Positions 25,667 through 33,702 of a stretch of DNA of 34,344 nucleotides are shown one piece after another (the first letter of the stretch is position 1; each line of letters opens with the position of its first letter). This stretch comes from JAICWP01 sp035935775 (lineage in GTDB: Bacteria; Acidobacteriota; Terriglobia; Terriglobales; Acidobacteriaceae). The DNA lies in NCBI GenBank assembly GCA_035935775.1, contig DASYWT010000188.1, positions 1 to 34,344 of the forward strand. The letters are read 5' to 3'. The translations under genes were made by a program, and so were the position numbers. The notes under the pieces are model-generated. The model saw only the letters and a list, made by a program, of their open reading frames with translations, did not search any database and had not been told where the DNA came from.

Positions 25667-27334
25667 TTACAGCGTCATAACGCCCGGCAGGGCGAAATAG
25701 AAGAACAGCGCGATCAGCACCAGGTAGCCCAGCATGATCAACGTCCAGCCCATGTTGTGCCGGATTACAGCGCCCTCGCTGCGCACAAACTTGCTGGTGG
25801 AAACGCCCACACTGGCGGTTTGCGGCGCGATCGGCTTGCCCACCTCGGCGCCCACCGAATTCAGCGAGGGCAGCAGCAGCACCGGCAGATTGAGCAGCCT
25901 CCCGGTCACCGCCTGCACCGGGCCGAACATGGCGTTAGTGGACGTATTGCTGCCGGAGAGCGCCACGCCAATCCAGCCCAGAATCGGCGCCAGCGCCACA
26001 AATATCACGCCCGTCTTGGAGAGCCCATAGGCCAGCGAGTTGGCCATGCCCGTGTACACAAAGCTGTAAGCCAGTGCAAAAACAAACAGCGCCACCAGAA
26101 ACGCGCCCCAAATCTGGTGAAAGGTTTTGGCGAACACCTGCTTCAGCGTGCCCCGCCCGGGCCGCAGAAGAACCAGAATCACCAGCCAGGAAGCAAGAAT
26201 GGAAGTGCCGCCACCCAGAGGGTTGAAGTTGAAGGTGGAGGCGATGGATTTCTGTGTCACCGAGGACCGCGCGGTTTCTGACAAATGAAACAGACTGACC
26301 GAGGGCAGGTGCGACCAGGGCCCCGTCCAGGCTACTACCACGGCAATCAACACGACGTAGGGCAGCCAGACGGAAAGCGCTCCTCCCTCCGTGGCGGTCG
26401 CCTCCGGGTCGCGCGGCACCAATTCCAGCGGGAGACCGCCGAAGCCGCGAATGGTTTTCGGCGACCAGACTTTCACAAATCCGAACAAAACCCAGAACGA
26501 AACCAACGCCCCGCTCAGGTCAGGCAGATAGGGACCAAGATAGTGCGCCACCGGCCACTGCCCTGCGATGTAGGAAAAGGAGCCCACGAGCGCCAGCGGC
26601 CAAGCCTCCCGCACGCCTTTCCAGCCGCTGACCAGGTAGATCAAAACCCAGGGCGGCAACAATGCCAGCACCGCCACGATGTTTCCTACCGAGGCCGAGA
26701 GCGCCATGACCGGCAGGGAAGTGACCACGGAGAGCGCCAGAATAGGCACGCCCAGGGCGCCGTAGGACACGGGCGCGTTGTTGGCCAGGGCGGCAATGCG
26801 AATAGCCTCCAGGTCCGCGATTCCCAGCCCCGCCAGGATCGGCACCACCACCGCCCAGGGATACCCGAAGCCTACCAAGCCCTCCAGCAGCGCACCGAAA
26901 GCCCAGGCCAGCATGATGGTTTGCACACGAATGTCGGCGGTGGCGTGATGCACCATCCAGGTTTTGAAGCGGGCAAAATCGCCGGTCACGACGAGAGTGT
27001 TGAAGATGACCAGGCCCCAGAGCGTGATCCAGTCAATGACCCAGGCGCCGGAGAGAGCGCCATAGCAATAGGAGCGCAGCATGCCGCCCCAGGGCGCATG
27101 CCACACCAGCGCGCCCAAAGCGAGGCTGATGGCTCCTGCGATCAGCGCGGCCAGCCAGGCGGTCAGGCGCACAACAGCCAGCAGGAACAGCAGAGCGGCC
27201 AACGGTACCAAGGCCAGCAGGACAGTGAGCCACATGTTCCCGGCCGGGTTGAGGGTTTGCTGGAAAATTATCGTGCTCCCGTTTTCGACCAAAAACAAAA
27301 CCAAACCATAACCGCCGAGGACGCTGAAGATCAC
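25667..27334 (-). CDS. lctP: L-lactate permease (LctP family)
   Basis: The protein of up to 555 residues is a polytopic proton-coupled lactate transporter with about 12-14 helices. Family features include NPAGNMWLTVLLALVPL at the start of the conserved region, WAFGALLEGLVGFGYPWAVVVPIL, ALANNAPVSYGALGVPI, and SGSNTSTNAMFGPVQ near the C-terminus. The N-terminus is uncertain: the frame opens at GTG 27334, but its first 20 codons are encoded by a CCTCGGCGG repeat. In E. coli LctP only about eight residues precede the DPAGN motif. A GGGAG site sits before ATA/ATT codons near 27271. It follows lldD in the same direction. Confidence 0.92.
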   Translation of the reverse strand: MIFSVLGGYGLVLFLVENGSTIIFQQTLNPAGNMWLTVLLALVPLAALLFLLAVVRLTAWLAALIAGAISLALGALVWHAPWGGMLRSYCYGALSGAWVIDWITLWGLVIFNTLVVTGDFARFKTWMVHHATADIRVQTIMLAWAFGALLEGLVGFGYPWAVVVPILAGLGIADLEAIRIAALANNAPVSYGALGVPILALSVVTSLPVMALSASVGNIVAVLALLPPWVLIYLVSGWKGVREAWPLALVGSFSYIAGQWPVAHYLGPYLPDLSGALVSFWVLFGFVKVWSPKTIRGFGGLPLELVPRDPEATATEGGALSVWLPYVVLIAVVVAWTGPWSHLPSVSLFHLSETARSSVTQKSIASTFNFNPLGGGTSILASWLVILVLLRPGRGTLKQVFAKTFHQIWGAFLVALFVFALAYSFVYTGMANSLAYGLSKTGVIFVALAPILGWIGVALSGSNTSTNAMFGPVQAVTGRLLNLPVLLLPSLNSVGAEVGKPIAPQTASVGVSTSKFVRSEGAVIRHNMGWTLIMLGYLVLIALFFYFALPGVMTL

Positions 27335-27449
27335 TTATTTCATTTATTGAGTCGCCGTGGTTGCAGAAAAGCTTTTACAGACTGTTCATAGGGAACACAA
27401 GGACCAAAATACCTCTGCGTCCTCGGCGGCCTCTGCGGTTTTCATTTCA
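27290..27449. repeat. Inverted GCAGAGG/CCTCGGCGG arrays at the lldD-lctP junction
   Basis: The arm at about 27413-27449 starts with the TGA stop of lldD on the minus strand and carries ACCGCAGAGG and CCGCCGAGG units. The opposite arm, at about 27310-27334, has AACCGCCGAGGACGCTGAAG. The latter overlaps the apparent 5' end of lctP and probably inflates its reading frame. Confidence 0.72.
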
Positions 27450-28646
27450 GGCGGATGTCTGCGACGTCCTTTGCATCCATTCTGCCGGAACCTCCACGTA
27501 GGAGCGGTCGAGTTCGCGAATGGAGGCGCAGCCTAGAAGCCGCAGCGTGCGCTCCAGGTCGGCGATCAGGATTTGGATTGCACGAGTAACGCCCGCTTCT
27601 CCCGCCGCCGCCAGTCCGTAGGCGTAGCCGCGTCCGATGAGCACGGCGCGGGCGCCCAGGCAGATAGCTTTCACGATGTCGCTGCCGCGGCGGATGCCGC
27701 CGTCCATCAACACTTCCGTTTTGTCGCCCACCGCCGCCACCACTTCCGGCAGTGCCCGCAAGGTGGGGGAAACACAATCCAATTGCCGGCCTCCGTGATT
27801 GGAAACCACCACCGCGACGGCGCCCTCATCTACAGCGCGACGCGCGTCCTCGGCGGTGAGCACACCCTTTACCACGATGGGGCCAGGCCACGCCTGCCGC
27901 AGCCAGCGCAGATCCTCCCAGGTGACCGCGGCGGCCGCCAGCGCCGCGCCCACATCTATCAGCGGCAGAGGCTTGCCGCCCGGCAATATCACATTGGCCA
28001 TAGGCGGCACGCCGCCGTCGAGCAGAAAATCCAGGAGCCAGCGCGGCCGCACCAGCACCTGTGAAATGTAGGGAAGCTTGGAAAACAAGCTGCCGCCCAG
28101 AAGTTCCACCATGCCGTTGCGCACATCGCGTTCGCGCAGGCCGGCCACGGCGGTATCAATGGTGACTACCAGTGCAGCACAACCAGCCGCCCGGGCTCGT
28201 GTCACCGCATCTTTGGCCGCGTCGCGTCCACCCAGAAGATAGAGTTGGTAGCACACCGGGCCAGTGGAGGCCGCTTTCACATTCTCCAGGCGGTGGCCGG
28301 AAAGGGTAGACAGAATGTATCCGGTGCCGGCCTTGCCCGCGGCGCGCGCGGCGCCGCACTCGCCATCGCGATGCATCACCCGGCTGTAGCCCACGGGCGC
28401 CAGCAGGAAGGGGAGCGCCAGGTCCAGGCCAAGCACGCGCGTGCGCAGGTCGCAGGAGGGAACGGCGACGGCATGGCGAGGGCGAAACGTTACCTGCTCG
28501 AAGGCGCGGCAGTTTTCGCGCAGCGTGACCTCGCCGTCGGCGCCGCCGTCAAGGTAGTCGAACACCACCCGGGGGACGCGGCCCTTAGCCACGCGCCGCA
28601 GGTCTTCCACCTTGACTACGCGAGGAGGTGCGATAGCACGCTTCAT
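27447..28646 (-). CDS. lldD: FMN-dependent alpha-hydroxy-acid dehydrogenase (L-lactate type)
   Basis: The 399-residue protein is a TIM-barrel FMN enzyme of the lactate dehydrogenase/glycolate oxidase family. It has FDYLDGGADGEVTLREN near residue 30, PVCYQLYLLGG near 130, the FMN lysine in IVVKGVL, the catalytic His in VVSNHGGRQLD and the phosphate-binding LMDGGIRRGSDIVKA and GRGYAYGLAA. I start at ATG 28646 (MKRAIAPPRVVKVEDL), as in family members. Located directly upstream of lctP, it most likely oxidises imported L-lactate to pyruvate and feeds electrons to quinone. Glycolate or another 2-hydroxy acid is the alternative. Confidence 0.9.
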   Translation of the reverse strand: MKRAIAPPRVVKVEDLRRVAKGRVPRVVFDYLDGGADGEVTLRENCRAFEQVTFRPRHAVAVPSCDLRTRVLGLDLALPFLLAPVGYSRVMHRDGECGAARAAGKAGTGYILSTLSGHRLENVKAASTGPVCYQLYLLGGRDAAKDAVTRARAAGCAALVVTIDTAVAGLRERDVRNGMVELLGGSLFSKLPYISQVLVRPRWLLDFLLDGGVPPMANVILPGGKPLPLIDVGAALAAAAVTWEDLRWLRQAWPGPIVVKGVLTAEDARRAVDEGAVAVVVSNHGGRQLDCVSPTLRALPEVVAAVGDKTEVLMDGGIRRGSDIVKAICLGARAVLIGRGYAYGLAAAGEAGVTRAIQILIADLERTLRLLGCASIRELDRSYVEVPAEWMQRTSQTSA

Positions 28647-28800
28647 GTCACCGGCAGGGAGGCCGAGTTTACCACAGGCACGCTGCTGCGACCGGAGCGC
28701 GCAACGGTGCAAATTTGACCGGAACCCGGCGCAGGCATTACCGTTCCTAGTTCGCAGCAGGAGCCCGTTAGACTCCGCCGTCCGTCAGCGAGGAGGTTAC

Positions 28801-29970
28801 GTGCAACGCATCGCATTTTGTGCCCAGCTGCTGCTTCTGCCCGTGGCGCTGTATGTATCAATGACCTTCGCGCAACACCAGCCAAAATTCGAAAGGGCAG
28901 CTGCCAACAACCGGATTCACAAGGAAGCGTTCGGCAAAACCGAGGACGGCCGGGAAGCCGATCTTTATGTCCTGCGCAACAAGAACGGAATGGAAGTGGC
29001 CATCACCAATTACGGCGCCGATATTGTGCGCCTGAAGGTGCCGGACCGGCACGGCAAGGTCGAGGACGTCGTGCTCGGCTACGACAACCTGGACGGGTAC
29101 ATCCACGATAAAGCTTACTTCGGAGCCACCGTGGGGCGTTATGCCAACCGCATTGCGCACGGCCAGTTCACCCTCGACGGCCACGTCTACACGCTGCCCA
29201 AGAACAACGGCGACAACACGCTGCATGGCGGCACCCGAGGCTTCAATAAAGCGCTGTGGACAGCAAAAGATGTCTCAGTTCCCGCCGCCACGTCTCTGCA
29301 GATGAGTTACTTGAGCAAAGATGGCGACCAGGGCTTTCCGGGGAACTTATCCGTGGACGTCAGATTCGCCCTGAATGATGACAATAGCCTGAAGATTGAA
29401 TACGCCGCTACGAGCGACAAAGATACTGTGCTCAACCTGACCAACCACTCCTATTTCAATCTTGCCGGACAGGGGAACGGCAACATTCTGAAGCAGGAAC
29501 TGACGCTGCACGCCAGCCGCTTCACGCCGGTGAACGCCAACCTGATTCCCACCAGCCAGATCGTCGGCGTCAAGGGCACGCCTTTGGACTTTACGCAGGC
29601 CGCCGCCATCGGCGCCCGCATCGGCGCTAATTTTGAGCAACTGAAGCTGGCGCGCGGCTACGACCACAACTTTGTGCTGGATGGCAACCCGGCGCGAAAG
29701 CCGGTACTGGCGGCGCGCGCTTATGACCCCGGCTCGGGACGGGTGCTGGAAGTGTGGACCAGCCAGCCGGGCATCCAGTTCTACAGCGGCAATTTCCTTG
29801 ACGGTACGGTCGCGGGCAAGGGCGGGGTGAAGTATCCGTTTCGTTCCGGATTCTGCCTGGAGACGCAGCATTTTCCGGATTCGCCTAACCAGCCCAAATT
29901 TCCTTCCACCGAACTGAAGGCGGGGCGCTGGTTCCGTTCCACCACGACCTACAAGTTTTCTACCCAATAG
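28801..29970 (+). CDS. galM: Aldose 1-epimerase, exported
   Basis: The 389-residue enzyme interconverts alpha and beta anomers of sugars such as galactose. A signal peptide (MQRIAFCAQLLLLPVALYVSMTFA) indicates export, unlike the cytosolic E. coli enzyme. GalM motifs are TNYGADIVRLKVPD, GATVGRYANRIAHG, NTLHGGTRGF, the catalytic His in LTNHSYFNLAG and the catalytic Glu in FCLETQHFPDSPN. The start is GTG at 28801, with AGGAGG at 28791-28796. The frame stays open further upstream but those residues are not GalM-like. A weak promoter (TTGACC at 28715-28720, TACCGT 18 bases further) may drive it. Confidence 0.93.
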   Translation: MQRIAFCAQLLLLPVALYVSMTFAQHQPKFERAAANNRIHKEAFGKTEDGREADLYVLRNKNGMEVAITNYGADIVRLKVPDRHGKVEDVVLGYDNLDGYIHDKAYFGATVGRYANRIAHGQFTLDGHVYTLPKNNGDNTLHGGTRGFNKALWTAKDVSVPAATSLQMSYLSKDGDQGFPGNLSVDVRFALNDDNSLKIEYAATSDKDTVLNLTNHSYFNLAGQGNGNILKQELTLHASRFTPVNANLIPTSQIVGVKGTPLDFTQAAAIGARIGANFEQLKLARGYDHNFVLDGNPARKPVLAARAYDPGSGRVLEVWTSQPGIQFYSGNFLDGTVAGKGGVKYPFRSGFCLETQHFPDSPNQPKFPSTELKAGRWFRSTTTYKFSTQ

Positions 29971-30255
29971 AGGCAACCGAGCTTGACCCACGGAGGTGCA
30001 GAGCGTCACGGTAAGGTGGCCCTGGGTTCTGCCACACTCCGGTTGCCCCACGGCTGGGCCGGCCGGAGCGTGCGCCCGTCGGGGCCTTGCACAGAAGGAA
30101 CCGCTCTGTAAAGGTTCTCCGTCCGGCAGCGGTTATGGGTTAGCATCGCAGCAGGTCATTGCACGAACGGCTTTACATTTCAGCCTGACACGGTGGGTTG
30201 CTTCCTGTTTGCGCCGCACTCAAGCACCACCCCGGATGGCGAAAGCATCAGATAG
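29971..30255. other. Intergenic region without recognised features
   Basis: These 285 bases between galM and the beta-propeller gene have no credible frame. Sequence here is unlike the repeat families elsewhere in the window. I see no tRNA, known riboswitch or clear terminator. Confidence 0.4.
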
Positions 30256-31887
30256 ATGACCATGGGAGTTCCGCGCAACCAGAGTTGGCCCTTGGCCCTT
30301 GCCTTTGTTTTCGCCCTGCTGGTGCTCAGCCTGGCGCCGGGGAGCGGTGATGGCAAGGTCCGGGTCACCACCTATCACAACAACCCTGCGCGCCAGGGAA
30401 GCAATATTCTGGAAACCATTCTCACGCCCCAAAACGTCAACGCGCGGCAGTTCGGCAGAATCTTCACCCAGGCAGTGGACGGCCCGGTTTACGCTCAGCC
30501 GCTCTATTTGCCCGATATTCGCGTGCCGCACAAAGGAGTGCACAACGTTATTTTCGTGGCGACGGAACACGACAGCGTTTACGCCTTCGACGCCGACCGC
30601 GCCGATGGCGGCAACTCCGCGCCCTTGTGGAAGACCAGCTTCATTGATCCCGCCGCCGGCGTGAAGCCCGCGCCTGCGCAGGATGTGAACGAATACGGCT
30701 GCTCCGACATTGTGCCCGAGATCGGCATTACCGGCACGCCGGTAATTGATGCTGTGGCCGGGATTCTCTACGTGGTCAGCAAGACAGAAGAGAATGGGCA
30801 GATTGTGCAGCGCCTGCATGCCCTCGACGTCCGCACCGGCGGGGAGCGCCTGGGAGGCCCGGTGGTGATTTCCGCCGCCGTACCGGGCACGGGGGCGGCT
30901 TCCTCCGGCGGCGTCTCCCGCTTTGATCCTCTGCGCGAACACCAGCGCGCCGGGCTGCTTTTGCAGGATGGCATGGTTTACATCGCCTGGGCCTCGCATT
31001 GCGACGGCTGGCCCTACCACGGCTGGCTCATGGCTTACGACGCCCACACTTTGCGCCAGGTCACCGCTTGGAACGCCACACCCAACGGCGTGGGCGGCGG
31101 TATCTGGCAGTCGGGGGCCGCGCCCGCCGGCGATGGCAAGGACTGCTACTTCGCCACCGGTAACGGCGTTTTCGATGCTTTGCAGGGAGGGTTGAACTTC
31201 GGCAACAGCGTCGTCCGCCTGGGCATGCGCGACGGCCACAATTTTTCGGTGGTGGATTACTTCACGCCTTATGACCAGGAGGCCCTGAACGCCAGCGACA
31301 TCGAACCTGGTTCTGGGGGTGTCGTGCTGCTGCCCCGGCTGAGCGCTTTGGGCGGCAAGCAACTGCTGGCAGTGACCGGCAAATCGGGAACCATCTACCT
31401 GCTGGACGCGGCGCGAATGGGAAAATTCAATGCCGCCGGCGACACCGGTATCGTGCAATCCATTCCTTTGGCTAGCGCCGGGGTGTGGGGCACGCCGGCG
31501 TGGTGGAATGGCACGCTCTACGTGGGCGGCACTTGGGACACACTGAAAGCGTTCAAGTTCGACGCCGGGAACAGCAGCTTCAGCGTTGTGCCCGAATCGC
31601 AGTCTTCCGCTACCTTCCAGTTTCCCGGGCCCACGCCCTCAATTTCCGCCAACGGGAACCACAACGGGATTGTTTGGATCGTCCAGGCCGACGGCTACGT
31701 GGATGGCAGTCCCGCGATCCTGCGTGCCTACGATGCCACCGACCTGACCAATGAGCTCTACAACAGCACGCAAAACCCGCAGCGCGATAACCCCGGCGGC
31801 GCGGTGAAATTCGCCGTGCCCACCATCGCCAATGGCAAAGTGTACGTGGGCGCCAAAGGCCAGCTCAGCGTCTACGGGCTGCTGTAG
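30256..31887 (+). CDS. Secreted PQQ-like beta-propeller protein
   Basis: The 543-residue protein has an N-terminal signal peptide (WPLALAFVFALLVLSLAPGSG) and no other membrane helix. The rest is a beta-propeller of the quinoprotein-like type. Blade-like units include HNVIFVATEHDSVYAFDAD, GITGTPVIDAVAGILYVVSK, YIAWASHCDGWPYHGWLMAYD and GTIYLLDAARMG. Similar large secreted proteins are frequent in Koribacter-like genomes. Pure binding or structural roles are as likely as a PQQ-dependent dehydrogenase, since I cannot point to the quinone-site residues. An ATG two codons downstream is an alternative start. No Shine-Dalgarno site is obvious. Confidence 0.8.
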   Translation: MTMGVPRNQSWPLALAFVFALLVLSLAPGSGDGKVRVTTYHNNPARQGSNILETILTPQNVNARQFGRIFTQAVDGPVYAQPLYLPDIRVPHKGVHNVIFVATEHDSVYAFDADRADGGNSAPLWKTSFIDPAAGVKPAPAQDVNEYGCSDIVPEIGITGTPVIDAVAGILYVVSKTEENGQIVQRLHALDVRTGGERLGGPVVISAAVPGTGAASSGGVSRFDPLREHQRAGLLLQDGMVYIAWASHCDGWPYHGWLMAYDAHTLRQVTAWNATPNGVGGGIWQSGAAPAGDGKDCYFATGNGVFDALQGGLNFGNSVVRLGMRDGHNFSVVDYFTPYDQEALNASDIEPGSGGVVLLPRLSALGGKQLLAVTGKSGTIYLLDAARMGKFNAAGDTGIVQSIPLASAGVWGTPAWWNGTLYVGGTWDTLKAFKFDAGNSSFSVVPESQSSATFQFPGPTPSISANGNHNGIVWIVQADGYVDGSPAILRAYDATDLTNELYNSTQNPQRDNPGGAVKFAVPTIANGKVYVGAKGQLSVYGLL

Positions 31888-32228
31888 GTACCTAGTGAAG
31901 TCAATCAATTCTGCTGAGGTAGAAGAGACGTTGCGAGCAACGTCTCTACCATGCGCATGTCACTCCGCTCCGCCTCGATTACAAGTAGAGACGTAACTCG
32001 TTACGTCTCAAATCTCCCCTGATGTTGTCATGTTGAGCGCAGCGAAACACCTAACCAACGCGAGAGTTGCAACCAACGTCTCTACCACTGTTTATTATGA
32101 AAACCCTTCGGCAGAAACGTCGCTCGTTACGTCTCGGTCCTAGCCGCAAGGTCCCTCCACTCGCGCTCGTCTCGCAAGCTCGATTCGCGCTCGGTCGGGA
32201 TGACATAAGGAAAAAGTTAGCTTAATCC
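31888..32228. repeat. Degenerate hairpin repeats between converging genes
   Basis: No gene is present. Two perfect stems of the same families as in the 116-bp element occur: GAGACGTTGC-GA-GCAACGTCTC (31925-31946) and GAGACGTAAC-TC-GTTACGTCTC (31988-32009). Decayed relatives follow (GAGAGTTGC...CAACGTCTC near 32062 and AAACGTCGC...GTTACGTCTC near 32115). A GTCATGTTGAGCGCAGCG-type palindrome lies between. The order of the two stem types is reversed relative to the nuoH-flanking copies. Confidence 0.75.
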
Positions 32229-33254
32229 CTACGGCCGTGCGGCGGCCGCACGCGCCTTCCCCGGCGGCTGGCTGGCCAGCAGGATCATGGTCTCCAGTGT
32301 GCGCGGGCGTTCGGCCTCAGTAGCGATCAGGTACCGCGCGTTGCCCTTGGGATCGGGAGTGAACTTTGTTCCGCCATCGGGAAGGACGGTAATCCTGCCG
32401 GGAGGTGACAGGTCGAAGAATCCGTGGTCCGGCCACACCGCATAAAGCGCCGCTGTCAAATCCCAGGTCGGACGGTTGTAGGGCATTTTCATCAGCAGGC
32501 GATAGCCCTCGGCCACAGGATGGTCGGGCACATAAGAGAAATCGTGGTCGATGCTGCTGGCGGGGAAGAGCATGGATTCCCCTATTTCGTACCCGCTGAC
32601 CACGATGGGCGTGGGCCATTCGGCGAATAGCTTGCGCGCCGAGGGTACATCGGTTTCCACGTTGAACTCCGGCTTCGTGGAGACGTAATTTCCCGCCATG
32701 GCCACCAGCAGGCGAACTCTTTTCGCCGCCAGGTCGTGGCCGCTAAGTGGGCTGGCGATGTCGGGCAGCGAATCGAGCAGGCGCGCCAGGTTGGTGCTGA
32801 AGCCCGTCTGCACAATCACCACGCTGCCATCGCGCTGCTGCGCCAGCACCTTCCTGAGCAGCGAAACTGCTTCCGGCGCCTGGCTGCCATCCGTGATTTT
32901 GTGCGGGTATACGTAGCTGCCGTCGGGGCGCCTGCGCTCCGAAGGAACCTGGATCATAGGATTGCTTTGCGGCGTTTTGCCGTTGTGCACCACGCCAATG
33001 GAAATGTCGCCGCGTCCGTAAAACGTGTTCACCAGGTTCACATAAGGTGCGGCCCAGCGGTTGTCCTTGGTAATAGTCACGGCCAGCAGTTGAGCCTCGC
33101 CACGGCTCTCGAAGGCGTGCAGCATGGCCAGGGCGAGGGCGTCGTCAATGTCGTTGCCCATGTCGGTATCAAAAATAATCCGCACCGGCTGGGCGGCAGC
33201 CAGGGAAGAAAACGCAAACATGAGGAGGATGATCAGGGCCCTGCACAGTTTCAC
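32229..33254 (-). CDS. Exported inosine-uridine preferring nucleoside hydrolase family protein
   Basis: The 341-residue protein is an IunH-type nucleoside N-glycosidase. The metal-binding motif is DTDMGNDIDDALAL right after the signal peptide, and the family's later segments (VIVQTGFSTNLARLL, VAMAGNY, EFNVETDVPSARKLF, DLTAALYAVWP) are present. A signal peptide (LIILLMFAFSSLAAAQ) implies periplasmic or extracellular action. I start at GTG 33254, with AAGGA 6 bases upstream. The frame continues 19 codons further up to 33311, but those residues do not look like a signal sequence start. Substrate could be nucleosides or related ribosides. Confidence 0.87.
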   Translation of the reverse strand: MKLCRALIILLMFAFSSLAAAQPVRIIFDTDMGNDIDDALALAMLHAFESRGEAQLLAVTITKDNRWAAPYVNLVNTFYGRGDISIGVVHNGKTPQSNPMIQVPSERRRPDGSYVYPHKITDGSQAPEAVSLLRKVLAQQRDGSVVIVQTGFSTNLARLLDSLPDIASPLSGHDLAAKRVRLLVAMAGNYVSTKPEFNVETDVPSARKLFAEWPTPIVVSGYEIGESMLFPASSIDHDFSYVPDHPVAEGYRLLMKMPYNRPTWDLTAALYAVWPDHGFFDLSPPGRITVLPDGGTKFTPDPKGNARYLIATEAERPRTLETMILLASQPPGKARAAAARP

Positions 33255-33358
33255 GGGCAATCCTTTTTTCCTTTGCACCGGGGGAGTATAGGATGCCACA
33301 GTTGGGGGCATCTCTGCAGCCCCCCGTGAAGTGGCGCGACCAAAATGACAAGTGATTT

Positions 33359-33382
33359 GGCGATATATCGCCAGTTAACTGG
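33359..33382. repeat. Two overlapping perfect palindromes
   Basis: GGCGATATATCGCC (33359-33372) and CCAGTTAACTGG (33371-33382) are both fully self-complementary and share two bases. They lie about 105 bases upstream of the hydrolase gene start, in a divergent promoter region, so they could be protein-binding sites. Confidence 0.6.
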
Positions 33383-33390
33383 GCGGGTGG

Positions 33391-33419
33391 CCCACACAAC
33401 GCGGTTTTCGTTGTGTGGG
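33391..33419. repeat. Hairpin CCCACACAACG-N7-CGTTGTGTGGG
   Basis: A perfect 11-base inverted repeat with a 7-base loop. It has no U-tract and stands beside GGGTGGCCCAC-type sequence, similar to acidobacterial intergenic repeats I recall. Terminator function is unlikely between divergent genes. Confidence 0.6.
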
Positions 33420-33702
33420 AGTGCATTCGACTCTGCCAATTAGCAGTTTTACTGAACTGCGGTGTCTCAGGTGTTCCCACTCAAGCCAAAAGCGGGCTGA
33501 GTAGGCCACCCACTCAAATGAGGCAATTCAGGCTCAAAGGTGCAAAATCAAATGCCGCGGGCGTGAGCCTGCCCTGAGCGTGCCGAAGGGGTGCCCGCGC
33601 CACATAAATCCCACATGCTGTGGATATTTGGGTGTCGCCCCGGCCACGGCAGCTAGGTAAAATGGAAGTAACCAAATCCCATACCACGCAGCTTTTCGAG
33701 GC

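Larger units (their letters stand above)
33255..33702. other. Intergenic region with tandem palindromes
   Basis: This 448-base region between the divergent hydrolase and dnaE genes has no credible gene. It contains two overlapping perfect palindromes (33359-33382), a long hairpin (33391-33419), and a CCCTGAGCGTGCCGAAGGGG repeat of a widespread type (about 33571-33590). A -10-like TAAAAT lies at 33658-33663, but no -35 at a good distance. Confidence 0.55.

Noticed and set aside
30120..30255. Cyclic-di-GMP riboswitch before the beta-propeller gene
   Set aside because: A GGCGAAAGC stretch caught attention, but the conserved receptor and paired stems of GEMM RNAs are not recognisable.
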